A stretch of 64,000 nt of DNA from Phaeoceros laevis (lineage: Eukaryota; Anthocerotophyta; Anthocerotopsida; Notothyladales). Positions 43,262-54,704 of this stretch are shown piece after piece (position 1 is the first letter of the stretch; each line of letters opens with the position of its first letter). A program made the translations under genes and the position numbers. The stretch lies in NCBI GenBank assembly GCA_049999765.1, contig JBNGIQ010008748.1, positions 1 to 64,000 on the forward strand, in the 5' to 3' direction. A model generated the notes under the pieces. The model ran no database searches, was not told where the DNA came from, and saw nothing but the letters and a program-made list of their open reading frames with translations.

Positions 43262-45290
43262 ATGGAGGACCGTAGCTATCATGGATGGCTGTCCATGTGT
43301 TTGGGGGCGCCACTGTTGCTACTGCTCTTGACATTGTTCTCCAGGCTTGCCAACTGCTGGAGCATGTGGTGGGAGAAAATGCGGATCCAGAGTATCATGA
43401 AGCAGCAAGGCATTGCTGGACCTCCGATCATGTTGAAAAACCTCTTCACTGGACACGCCAAAGACATGCTAGAGTCAAAGAAGAAGGAGATGGAAAGTCC
43501 CGACTTGCCAGTTGGCACACACGACATGGAGAGCAGCACGCAGTCCTTCATCAAAGACTGCAGAAGGCGATATGGTGAGTACTTCCAAGATGCAACCCCA
43601 GAACTGATCAGTTATGCAATTTGGTTCCAACAAATGGCGAGGGCCCGTCCATGGAGGATGCACTAACCAGTAACCAGGGTCCTGAGTCCGCATTCATGCT
43701 CCGGTTGATGACCTTTCATGACAGGGAATCCCTTCATTTACTGGTGGGGGGTGGATGCCACCATATCCACCACAGATGTGGAAGTGGTGAAAGCTGTCTT
43801 AATCAGCAGGTTTTCTTCCTTCACGCCATCTGAACAGCTGAGGAGGAACAGGCAACGCACATTTGGAAAGCATGGCTTGCTGAACCAAGAGGGAGACAGG
43901 TGGGCTCAACAGAGACGTCTTCTCAATTCTGCGTTTCACATGACCAAACTCAAGGTATGTTCGTTGTCACAGACAAACTGCAAACCCTTAGGCTCCCTCC
44001 AGCATCCTGCAAAAAATGAACAGACAGCAAGAGAATCAGACTTGGTCGGTCATGGTGTTGGCTTCCAGGGGATGGTGGAGAAGATGGATACTTGTGCCAA
44101 ACAGTTGACAGATGAATGGGACCAACTAGTGAAGGCAGGCGGTGGTCGTGCAAACATCGATGTCGATAAGGTCTTCACCGGCTTCGCTGCAGACGTGCTT
44201 GCTCGAACAGCCTTCGGTAGCAGCTACAAAACAGGGCACAAAATCTTCAACCTGTCAACGGAGCTGAGCGTCTTGACCACGAACAATGCCTACTACAGCG
44301 CTCTCCCCCTGTACAAGTATGTATGTCAATTGCCAACTCCGTAGGATTTCCTTCATCTTATGGATGAACTCTTTGCCAACTGACCATTATCCACTCCCCT
44401 CCAGGTATCTCCCTACCAAAAGAAACAGACGTATTGCAGAAACGCTGAGGGCTCTCGAAGACAACATCAGGCTGAGTGTCCTGGAGCGCATGAAATGTGG
44501 AGACGCAGCTTCGCCTGAGAAGGATGACCTCCTAGATCTGATGATCAAAGCCAGTCGAGAATTCGGCAGCCCGGGGAGCAAGTCTCATGTGTCCCTAGAA
44601 TACCTTCTGGACGAATGCAGAACCTTCTACTTTGCAGGGCATGAGACAACCAACGGAGCCCTACAGTGGACCATGATGCTGTTGGCCCTGCACCCGGAGT
44701 GGCAAGAGAAGGTCAGGTTGGAGGTGGATGAAGTCACCCAAGGCAAACCTGGCATCACCGCCGACATGATGAGCAAGCTCAAAGTGGTAAGACAAGTGTT
44801 CAAAACCCCGCTCTTCTAGGGCCTCAAGTCAAGATTGCTCTCGCCTCAGAAATCTCTCTCGCAGGTGACGATGGTGCTGTCCGAAAGCCTAAGACTGTAC
44901 CCAACGGCCTCAAACCTGACGAGGCAGGCAGTGGAAGACGTTCAGGTTGGAGACCTGTTCATTCCCAAGGGCGTGTGTGTCTACATCTCAATTCTGGCTA
45001 TGCACACGATGCCGGAATTTTGGGGCCAGGATGCCCTACAATTCAAGCCAGATCGGTTCAAAAACGGGGCCATGAAAGCGTGCTCTAATCCGATAGCGTA
45101 CATGCCCTTCTCCAGGGGCCCTAGGAAGTGCATTGGCGAGGAGTTCCTGATGACCGAGGGCAAAATTGTTCTGGCTAGGGTTCTCCAAAGCTTTCGGTTT
45201 GCTCTCTCCCCCGAATATCGCCATGTCCCTCACGTTCCAATGTTGCTCAAGCCAAAATTTGGAATGCCTCTGATTGTCTCCAAGAGGTAA
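43262..45290 (+). CDS. Cytochrome P450, CYP72 clan
   Basis: Five exons (43262-43574, 43725-43954, 44069-44316, 44405-44786, 44865-45290) give 532 residues with consistent phases. The N terminus has a membrane anchor (CLGAPLLLLLLTLFSRLA) followed by the MRIQSIMKQQGIAGPP hinge typical of the CYP72 clan. The C-helix motif is WAQQRRLLNSAFH. The I-helix has FAGHETTNGALQW, with the oxygen-activating A-G-H-E-T-T. The K-helix is ESLR, followed by the PERF-region FKPDRF. The heme loop is PFSRGPRKCIGEEF with the Cys ligand. It should be an ER-bound monooxygenase. CYP72-clan members act on hormones such as cytokinin, gibberellin or brassinosteroids and on specialised metabolites; the exact substrate cannot be told. 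The MITE-like element lies just upstream. Confidence 0.92.
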
Positions 45291-46469
45291 ACTAGTAGCA
45301 GCCATGGCCGCACTGTTACAGTCCCGAGATCCAGTTCAGTCCAAACGACCTGAGAGCTGAAGAGTACACTTTGCCTTCCCCACACGGTGTCTGCAACGCG
45401 TGCTTGGTAGACTGCAACTTCGGAGCCAACGGCTTGGCCGTCTGAGACTGTAATGGTTCGACCTGGATCCTATCACTGTTTGTTTTACAACAGAATTCAC
45501 CACTCTCTTCCTTGAGCGAAGTCTACGGGATATCAGATAGCTATAGTCCTATAGCCGACGTACCCGGGCTGGAAGAATGCCTGGAAGAATGACCTCCTAG
45601 TTTGATGTCGGCGTCAGCAACGAAGCAGTACGTTTTCGGTGGCTGCGAAAGTACAGAACCAATCTAGCTGGTCGACAACAGGCTCCACCAACGACCTCCT
45701 AGAAGGAAATTCGAAATTTGAAGCAGATCTAGGGCGACACACTTGTGGCATACTACACCCCGCTACCTATGCTAAGTACTCCCCACTACCTAACACGCAT
45801 TCCCACACACAAATCAAAGCAAACATGCAAGGACTTTGGGTCATTCCGAGCTCGCCGACAGCGCGATCACTCCCATTCGTGATTTCTATGGGGCCTAAGG
45901 ACGCCCATATCCTGCTCTAGCATCGGGCGCCTGGCCTTGACCTCTAACGCGGTCATGCAGCACCGATCATCCGATCGGAGCAGCACACGAGCTGCTCCGC
46001 CATAGCGACAACCTTGGCACGAGCTGGTCTCCTTTTTTCCGCCACTTAGCAGCCCGACCGGGTAAAACAAAGTATAACAAACCGGCCAGAGGTATCCTAT
46101 GGTTCCTACATCCAGCTACGAGATAGCGTTTCGTTATCCGCTGAGAACCCCTTTGCTGATCCTATCCAAGGTTTACTACCCAGCCCTGCTCGGGCTAACT
46201 AACGACCAGAAACCCCGCTCACACTGCCCAACAAGTTTAGGCTATCTGGTTACTATAATTGGCATTCCGGTTTACTCATCAAAATCCTTTCCCCGGTTTA
46301 CCAAGAATACTAGAGAGTGTCACACTAGGGCCAGAAGTACCAATTCCGCCGTTCTAGTAAATGCATTGTAGCGGGCCAAAAAGTACCAATTCCGCCGTTC
46401 TAGTAAGTGCATTGTAGCTCCATAACCAACTGTTTAAAACGACCAAAATCATGTCGTGCAAAGAAACTA
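45291..46469. other. No recognised gene; short tandem repeat
   Basis: A 46-base unit (AAGTACCAATTCCGCCGTTC, TAGTAARTGCATTGTAG) occurs twice at 46,335 and 46,381, just before the inverted-repeat element. Nothing else is recognised. Confidence 0.6.
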
Positions 46470-46779
46470 AGGACCTCTTCGGACTGGCAGTTCGCCATGA
46501 ACTGGAGCACTTCAGTTCGCGGTGGATCTCGCGAGGTTCGCAAAAAAATAATCGAACTTTTCCAGTTCGTCCCGAACTGCGGTTGCCGCCAACTGCCCGC
46601 CAACGAAATCCATGGAATGGCAGCCCGGACTGGCCACCCGTTCGCGTTTAGATTTCCGGACGTTTCGTTTCGTGACTTTCGCCAAACCCGCGAAGCTGGA
46701 GCTCAAGGCTTGAGCTCTGATTGTTTGATTCCAGCTGGTGGGTGCTGGGAGGTGGAAGCTGAAGGCTATGGTGAGGGTG

Positions 46780-46902
46780 AAGCAAGACTACAGGAGATTG
46801 CGGTGGGTGCCACAATCTGCATGCTGCATAGAGCAAGAGGGTGTTTCTCTACCAGATCATTTTACTTTTTCCTGCCTCGTGCAAGCATTTGCAATTGTCT
46901 GC
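46780..46902 (+). pseudogene. PPR motif fragment inside the element
   Basis: The plus strand reads EQEGVSLPDHFTFSCLVQAF, matching the repeat QQEGLSPPDSVTFVCLLQAC of the intact PPR genes. The flanks diverge at once, so only about one motif was carried. Confidence 0.65.
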
Positions 46903-46904
46903 TT

Positions 46905-47105
46905 GTCCAAGACAGCCAGCTACCCATCCACCAAATCAGGCTTGTGGAAGCTGTTCAGCCATAGGGGCTCCTTGGACTCTTTGTGCCTGAAGTCTGGAAA
47001 TGCGCGCGCTTTTCTTGTCTATCCTGCAGTCCAACTCCAACCACAAGGTGGGGTCCAAGAAATACTGCCTCCACAACAGCTGTTGCCGCCCTACTGCACT
47101 GCTGC
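46905..47105 (-). pseudogene. PDF-motif fragment inside the element
   Basis: The minus strand first reads QQLLWRQYFLDPTLWLE, then after a frame change FPDFRHKESKEPLWLNSFHK and PDLVDG, a stop, and LAVLDKQT. This is a whole PDF leader, nearest to the relic at 750-1225, broken by one frameshift and one stop. It runs opposite to the PPR fragment beside it. Confidence 0.75.
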
Positions 47106-48164
47106 TGCCCGGTTTGCATAGCTGGGCTGCTGGCACCCCACTATAGTGTACGCTTGAGCACATCCATGGCCCCTGGGCCACATTCAAACGCCGCAGCGGT
47201 CCAGGGTGCGGGCCAACCCACCAGCTGTTGCCGTCCAAAAGCGTTGATGTTGCATCCCGTCGGCGGTGCGCAATTGCAGATGGGGAAAAGATGGTAGCTC
47301 ACAAACCGTCAAGTCGGGCTGAAAGGAGTAGAGTGCTGCATCGTGTGGTGCGCGGTCTGATGCGAGACAAGTGATGCCAGTAGCAGATTCCAAGCAGTGA
47401 AAGCGGCAGCCTCGTGGTGGTAAATTTGCATCGCCACCACTCGCCCCGGTCGTCCTTGCAATCCGGTCATGCCCAATCTTGCTGTCCACCAGCGCTGCCA
47501 GGCATCTGCCGCCAGGCTGGGCTAGCAAACTCATCTTGCAAGGCTCGAGGCGAATCTGTACAGCCTTGGGCAACACAATTGAAGACCACGATCTATCCCG
47601 CTGCTGCTGCTCCTTAATTTGATCAACAGCAGCCTGGTGTCATGAAATTGCTCCCTCTCTTGGCCTTTCCTCCTTAAGCCAAGACTGACTGACAGGTAAG
47701 ACCGATTGATTCCCCTCCTGGGCTGATGGCTACTGCTCTTAAGCTACGCACACCAGTTTCAGTCTCGCGATCCTGCGTTCACGGACCAAAAGATGCCTCC
47801 CGCAATCAGGCCCCAGCCACCGTGAAGGAATAAAAAAGTGCGAGGAAACCGGGTTGAGGACCGTCGTCCAAAAACGTAACCGCGACAATGGACGGACGCC
47901 CAAAAAACCAAACGAAAACTCACAGTTCGACGCGAACTACAGTTTTTTTTAGGATTTGGCGAAGGAGGCAGTTGGGAGCAGATTCCGTCCATGCGCAGTT
48001 CGGGGATTGCCACGTCGAAGCCACGTAGGACGAACTAAAATCAAAAGTCAACTGCAGTCCGTGGACGTTTTTGGCGGATTTCGGGTAGTTCGCACAGTTC
48101 GCGGCAGTTCGCGGCCGAACTGAGGGAGCGAAATCCGAGCGAACTGCCAGTCCGAAGAGGTCCT

Positions 48165-50290
48165 AAGAGTAGGAAGTTGCTAGAGGGGCCACCTATCACA
48201 TCAGCTGCTCAGCACTACAATAAGAGAGGACAAAAAGATTAAACATCCTGCTACAATGAAAACTAATAAGATATATTCAATGTCAATGCCAAGCAGTTAC
48301 CGTCATTTCTTGTATTATTTTGCAATGAAGGTAACCAAATGTGTGTTGACTATGATAACCACTATGGTTGATGCATCTTGTGGTTGTATTTGTGACTCAC
48401 CTTAAACCTCAGCTTGTTTGCACCTAGCAAATGTTACATCTCGAGCAATTTCTATAACAATCAAAGTGCAAAGTGCTCGGGGCCTTCCTTCTTGAGGTAA
48501 ATACGAATAAAGAACTCAAAAAATAGTTAGATACTCAGGATTACGGAAGACCACTAGAAATAGATGCTAGTAGAGAGTGAAGAACGAAAGCTGATGTTTA
48601 TCAGCTCAACTATCATAGATGGGACACCGAGTAGCTTGGTATTTGGTGTGTCACAGACATGGCGATGTGCTCAATCCCCTCGTGAATTCGGTATAGCTCG
48701 GCTCCTTACCACTATAACTACTACTACCTTCAATTTTTGCCTAGAGTGCAAGTGGATTCAAATCATATACCACTTGGAACACATCAGACCGTCTCGATAA
48801 AGCTGTAAAACCTCATCCTATTATGTTGGGACTTCCGCTCCAAGGCAAGTGTTTCAATAATGCCATCTCATACCTCCTACCCCAATCGATTGCACGCTTG
48901 GAAGACAAAGAAGAAGTTTTATTTAATAGGATTTTCCCCACTTCTGTCACTGACAGGCCACAAACCATCCAGAATAACTTCTTTAGGTCGGCGATTACGT
49001 AGGTGGTCCATTAGCCACTGCGGGCTAAGTTGCTCACAACCTATAGCATGTATCCTCTGAAAAGCTGTCAAAGCAGCCGCTGCTACTGAGTGATAAATTT
49101 CAGCCCATGGGCGGAGGCATTGTGGAGTGGCTGACATTCCTTGTTAGCACCCTCAGGGCTACCACAATGAAGCGCGGCAGCTGACGATCCGGATCGCGAC
49201 ATCATTCGAGTGTTAGGGCATCCACCATTCCTCCCTCAGCAATTCCTGTAAAAAGGGCATCGTATAAGCATCAGGGCATCCTATAAGCATCCTTCCAGCA
49301 GTCCATTTGAGCAGGGCAACCTTCCAGCGGGCCTAAGAGGAGGGCACACAAGCATTTTGGACTTCCAGCAGGGCATTTGGGCTTTCTGCATGCATTGTGG
49401 ACAATCAATGAAAGCCTTTTGGACATTCAACATTTGGACATTTCGGCATTTTGGACCTCTGCATAATGGAGAAGCAAGTGCGTATCCATCTTGTCCTTGT
49501 CCATCAGCCTTTCCTAATAAAAACATTGCTATTCATGAGCATTCTCCAGCAGTGGTCTCTGTCTCCTTAAAAAGACATCGCGTAAGCAATTACGCATATG
49601 GAGGACGTGAGCAGTGAGGGCAGTGGAAGCATTGTGAGTATTGTGAACTCGAGTATTCAAGCATTGTGAATATGAGTATTCAATCATTTAGCATCTTCTC
49701 TAACAGCAATTCCTATCAGCATCACCCTCAGCATCTCTCCTCCAGCAATTCCTGTGGGAGGCCATTCTTTCAGCAGAGTTTCCAGCAGGGCGTACAGTAC
49801 TTGAATAGATCACACTTGGACACACATCAAAAGCATTTGAACAGATCAGCTTTGAACGAATGACATTTAGCAATACTTCAGTCCTCAGCGATCCTAGTCC
49901 TTGGCAATCCTTGTCCTTGGCAATCCTTGTCCTTGGCAATCCTACTAGCAGAGCATTCTTGGTTGAGTGGAGATAGACCCATTCAGGCGGTGGTTGAACA
50001 TACACACAAGCAGCCGTAGGGTGTAAAGACTTGGGCATCGACAGAGTGGTGCGTGAGCATGAGCGAGTCCAGGGTCGAGTTTGAGCATTAGCAATCAGAG
50101 AGTTTTCAACATGTGCATTCAACATTTTCAGCATCCGCATTTTCAGCCTCAGCATTCAGAGAATTTCCGAAAGATAATAGTGTCAGCTTATAATGCCAAA
50201 AGTGTACTCCACAGCCTCTAGTTGTCTTAGACTCACTAGTTGCAGAGGCTGCTTCACAAGCACTCAGTTGCCCCCAAATGACACAGGCTC
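48165..50290. other. No recognised gene; simple repeats
   Basis: 49,200-49,480 is rich in GGGCAT and TTCCAGCAG phrases. At 49,889-49,940 a 15-base unit (CTTGGCAATCCTTGTC-like) repeats four times. A 72-codon minus frame at 48,919-49,137 (HAIGCEQLSPQWLMDHLRNR) looks protein-like but belongs to no family I know. Confidence 0.5.
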
Positions 50291-51240
50291 CTAGAGTACC
50301 CAAGGGCATACCGAGAGGTGTGTGCATTTGAGTGAGTGGCTAAAGTACTCTGACTGCAAGCACTGATAATCATGCTTTGCTGCAGTCACCCAAAGAGTCC
50401 ACAATGTGCGTTGGCACGTAGCATGAGGTGCCAGCAGTGCGGTAGCTGTGAGAGTGTGAGCATGGCAGGTCAGCGTAAGCTGTCCCTTCCGGTGTGAATT
50501 GTCCTTCTTGTATAACCGCTGTGAATTGTCCTTCTTGTATAACCGGTGGTCAGGGTCCAGCTTCTTTGTGTCCATGCTATTAAAACCCGGCGCGCATCTT
50601 CCAACTCCCCCACGTTCTGCATACATGTCCACTAGGTAGGTGCCCACCACTACGTCATCCAGCAGACCTCTTTTGACAATCTTTGAGTGCAGCTCCCTGC
50701 CCTTCTGTATGGCTCCGGTGCTTGCACACGCCTTCAGAAGGCAAGCAAAAGTAACACGGTCAGCTAAAATGAGGCCCGCCTCCTCCATTTGTCTATACAC
50801 AACAACCGCCTCTTGGCGGAGTCGTTGCTGTGCATACCCAGCAATCGGGGAATCCTACGTCACCTCATCCTTTGTGGCCATGATGTCAAAAACCTGGCGC
50901 GCATCTTCCAGCTCACCACATTTTGCATACATGGCGACCAGGCAGTTGCCCACCACTACATCATCCAGCAGACCTCTTTTGACAATCTTTGAGGGCAGCT
51001 CCCTGCCCTTCTTCATGGCACCAGTGCTGGCACACGCCTCCAGAAGGCAAGCAAAAGTAACACGGTCAGCCAAAATGAGGCCCGCCTCCTCCATTTGTCC
51101 ATACACAACAAGCGCCTCTTGGCAGAGTCCTTGCTGTACATGCCCAGCAATCAGGGCATTCCGTATCACCACATTCTTTGTGTCCATGCTGTCAAAAACA
51201 TGGCGCGCATCTTCCCGCTCACCCTACTAGGTCCTGTAAA
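50291..51240 (-). pseudogene. PPR gene relic
   Basis: From about 51,187 down, the minus strand encodes PPR repeats (IAGHVQQGLCQEALVVYGQM, VTFACLLEACASTGAMKKGR, LVAMYAKCGELEDARQVFDI) very close to the repeats of the intact PPR-DYW gene at 10,096-12,837. A second segment (50,800-50,585) repeats the pattern, then shifts frame after MYAERGGVG. Below 50,560 a 30-base duplication (CTTCTTGTATAACCG-type) and unrelated sequence follow. It lacks leader, E and DYW regions, so it is a truncated copy of recent origin. Confidence 0.8.
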
Positions 51241-52048
51241 ATCGGGAGCTCAGAATTTCGAGAGTGGGAGATTGCATTTCCTCCGATTGCAGCCTGCTGC
51301 GCCAGAGGCACTTCCTGCCAACAGGTGAGGGAAAAAATGGGCAGAACACACGTAAGGAAAAACAAACGGGCCGCAGAAGGTAGGGAAGAAGGTTGGAGTC
51401 TGTTATTTGGTTGGGACCTGCTAGAACGTCCAGTACGCCATGCTGAATTCTACCTAAGAGCAAGAAGAAGAAGCAGCTTTACTATGTGCTAGGGGTCCAA
51501 CTGGTCCAATTGCAGTTATCCCTAGGGCTATCCAATCCAAAATCATTGTAAGACTTATCCTCGTCTTCGAACTTGACGAGGCCAAAGAGGCCGTTTAGCC
51601 GGAGACTGGAGTTCGCGATGGTTGGGAGCAATTGCAAGACTAGACTAGAAGAATCTCCAAAACTTTCGATTCTCTCTCCTGCCCGAATTCCGTCATCACC
51701 CTCACGTCCCAAGCCAAATTATGGTGTGCTTCAGGAGGTAGCCTAGACCAGTAGCATCTCCAGTTTGCAAGACGATTCTAAACCTGATGAAGGTTGGGGA
51801 CAATGCACAGGAGCTACTGGTCACATTGGCTGACGCGGTACAATTCGATATAAATGCATTCGCAGGTCTTTCGTCAAATGTAACTACCTTTGAATTCAAT
51901 TGCAGCACCTGCTATGCAACATCGCTGTGGCATGCCGCTCTGGAGGTAGAGATCAACAATATTCCCAGGTGACTATGCAGCAAACCATGAGTGAGCAGGT
52001 CTGCTATGCTACGTGGCAGTGGTGATACTTGAAGAATCTCCCTTCAGG
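51241..52048. other. No recognised gene
   Basis: A 61-codon plus frame at 51,787-51,972 (AQELLVTLADAVQFDINAFA) overlaps a minus frame and is not recognised. This is the upstream region of the next PPR gene. Confidence 0.4.
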
Positions 52049-54704
52049 ATGATGGCTTTAAGGCTTAGCGGATTGCGCCCTCCGGCAGTAAGTCAGCTCG
52101 GATGCGCCACTACTGGCTTGGAGCTCGATGAAGTAGTTGTGGCATCCAATGTCGATATGGCATTTGTGGCCACGGAGAAACCCAAGGTTGTAGAGGCCCG
52201 TGCGCCTGTTTTACAGTCAGATGATGGCAGAATGCAAGGTACAAGTTCCGCTCAGGCGTATCTTTGGCGAAATTTCTTTGAGGATCCGACGCAATGGTGG
52301 GACAGTAGGCGAAATAAGGTAAACTTGTGTGGCTCGCATGTCCCTGTCGTGATGTGCAAGCTCGAGGGAGCAGGTGCTGAGTACTGGCAGCGCAATGTTG
52401 CAGAGAAATCCAAAAGACCCTGATTTCAGACATGCAAGAACGTTGCAAGTCCTGTGGATTGACAACCATTTCAAGCCTGCATGGGTGGGAGCCAAGCTCA
52501 GGTTGCTGCAGGACGCCAAGGCTGGCCTCTTCCGAGCACGTTGGGCACCTTCACGTGAAGGACCGATTCCAGGTTTTTCTGCTTTGTCAAGGCGGTTTTG
52601 CCTCAATGAAGTTGGCTTCTTTGCCATTGCGGCTGGCCTAAGCTCTTAAGGTATGCTTGTAGCTGTGGCGCCATCTAGGGTCCGAGTAACTGCTGAGGGG
52701 CTGTTGCCAAATTATTTCAACGATCCCTCTGAGTGGTGGGATAACAGAAAAAGCAAGGTAGCAAGCTTCAACCTACCCACATGCTTGTTTATGTTTTGTT
52801 TTTTGTCTTGAGCTCTTGACTCATGACTGTGCTGGTGTGGTCTTCAGCTTTATCTGAAACCTCCAGTTTTTAGGCACAAGAGTACCAGGGATGCACTCTG
52901 GTTAGACAGCTGGGATACTGCACAATGGGTGGCACAGGCTCTAGAAGAGAGGGCATTTGAGAAGACTGCGGGTGGCAGTTCGAAGACTGGACCCGCAGTG
53001 CATGATGAGTGCAAACCTGGAAATACTGTTGACTTTAGGTTACCTGAAGTAGATGAGCTTTCCTGGACGGCACTCATATCGAAACATACCAAGCGCGGGC
53101 TAGGTAGACAGGCTCTGAAGATCTACAGGGAAATGCGAGAGAGTGGAATGAGGCTAAGCTCACACACCTTTGTGGCCGCTTTGAAGGCATGCAGTAGCAT
53201 ACAGGACCTGGAAAGTGTCAAGAGAGTTCATACTGAGGCTGTAGAATGTGGATTTGAGTCGGATGTATATGTTGGGACTATGCTTGTAGATGTTTATGCA
53301 AAATGTGGGTGCCTTGTGGATGCTAGGTGTGTCTTTGAGAAAATTTCACATCGGAATGTGGTTTCTTGGAATGCTATGATCTTGGGATACGCCCAGCTGG
53401 GAGAAGGTCCAATTGCTTTGCAACTGTACAGACGCATGCAGCAAGAAGGTGTGACACCAGATGATCGAACATTTGTTTGTGCACTTAAAGCTTGCAGCAG
53501 CTTGGCTGCATTAGAAGAAGGGGTTAAAGTGGATGGGAGACTTGTCAAAATACAGTGCCTCGAGCAAGTGAGAGCCATTCAGTTGGACACACTGGAGAGT
53601 GGCTGTGAATTGGATCTATTTGTGCATACCATGCTGGTGGATGTATATGCAAAATGTGGAAGCCTTATAGATGCTAGGCGTGTCTTTGACAAGATGCCTC
53701 ATCGTGATGTGGTTTCCTGGAATGCCATGATCATGGGGTATGCACACATGGACGAGGGTGAGGAAGCTCTGCAACTATACGAAAGGATGCAGCAGGAAGG
53801 TGTAACACCGGATGATCGAACACTTGTTGGTGCTTTGAAGGCTTGTGGTAATGTGGTTGGACTAGAGAAGGGGAGGGAAATACACGCTGAAATTGCGCAA
53901 ATGGGACTAGAGGCTACCGATTCTTTTGTGGCAAGTAGTCTTGTTGACATGTATGCTAAATGTGGGAGCATGGTTGATTCACAGCGAGTTTTTGATGCTC
54001 TGCCCTTTAGAAACATTGTGACCTGGAGTGCATTGATTGCAGGATATGCCCGCCAAGGCAAGAGTGACATTGTTTTTAGTTTGTTTCAAAGGATGAGACA
54101 ACAGGGCATAAAGCCAAATGGTATCACATTTCTCAGTGTTCTCGCTGTATGCAGTCATGAGGGTTTGGTGGCAGAAGGCCAGAAATATTTTGAGGCTATG
54201 AGCACAGACTTTGGTATCAGTCCGACCATGGAGCACTACACTTGCATGATTGATCTCCTGGGTCGTGCAGGCCAAGTAGATGATGCCACGGCCATGGCAA
54301 AGGCGATGCCTTTCCAAGCGGATTGTGCTGTATGGGAAAGTGTGTTGGGTGCTTGTCGAAAGTGGGGGAAGGTGGACAAAGGACGACAGGCATTTGATTA
54401 TGCGGTCAGGTCGTGTAGGACTTCTGCTGCGGCTTATATGTTGATGGCAAACATTTATGCCGCCGCTCACATGTGGGAGAGTGTGAAAGAGATCCAAGCA
54501 ATGAGAGACAAAACCCAAGTATGGAAGCAGCCCGGACAGAGCTTGTGCCTGGACTTCGATGGATGTGTTCATACATTCGAGGTGAGGGATCAAGAGCATC
54601 CTAAACGCCAGCACATACATGCAAAGCTGGGATATCTTTTTGACAAAATGAACGACGAAGGAAATGGACCTCATTCCTACCTCGACATTGCAAAATGTTT
54701 CTGA
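52049..54704 (+). CDS. PPR protein with two OSB-type PDF motifs, PLS class, E+ type
   Basis: A spliced gene. Exon 1 (52049-52318) encodes an import-type leader and the first half of PDF motif 1 (LWRNFFEDPTQWWDSRRNK). Exon 2 from 52404 encodes the second half (NPKDPDFRHARTLQVLWIDN, KPAWVGAKL). An exon ending at 52757 has the first half of motif 2 (LLPNYFNDPSEWWDNRKSK). The last exon (52848-54704) has its second half (PPVFRHKSTRDALWLDSWD), some 14 PPR motifs and E/E+ (VWKQPGQSLCLDFDGCVHTF), with no DYW. The join between exon 2 and the next is unresolved: the frame hits TAA at 52,648, and an alternative ATG lies at 52,653. If no splice bypasses this stop, the functional gene starts at 52,653 with motif 2 only. 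Confidence 0.8.

Larger units (their letters stand above)
46470..48164. mobile_element. 1.7-kb terminal-inverted-repeat element with captured PPR fragments
   Basis: A 26-base sequence beginning AGGACCTCTTCGGACTGGCA at 46,470-46,495 has its perfect reverse complement at 48,139-48,164. Both ends continue inward with clusters of CAGTTCG/CGAACTG, like sub-terminal repeats of Mutator- or hAT-type elements. No transposase is seen. Inside are fragments of the PDF-PPR family: a plus-strand PPR piece (about 46,780-46,900) and a minus-strand PDF motif (about 46,905-47,105). A clear target-site duplication is not visible; AAGA occurs on both sides but the match does not extend. I interpret it as a non-autonomous, gene-fragment-carrying (Pack-type) transposon. 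Confidence 0.7.

Noticed and set aside
43285-43578. Alternative plus-strand frame over P450 exon 1
   Set aside because: The P450 frame has the membrane anchor, hinge and correct splice phases.
46407-46964. 185-codon plus-strand frame at the left end of the inverted-repeat element
   Set aside because: It crosses the terminal repeat and antisense PDF sequence; only the short PPR-like piece has homology.
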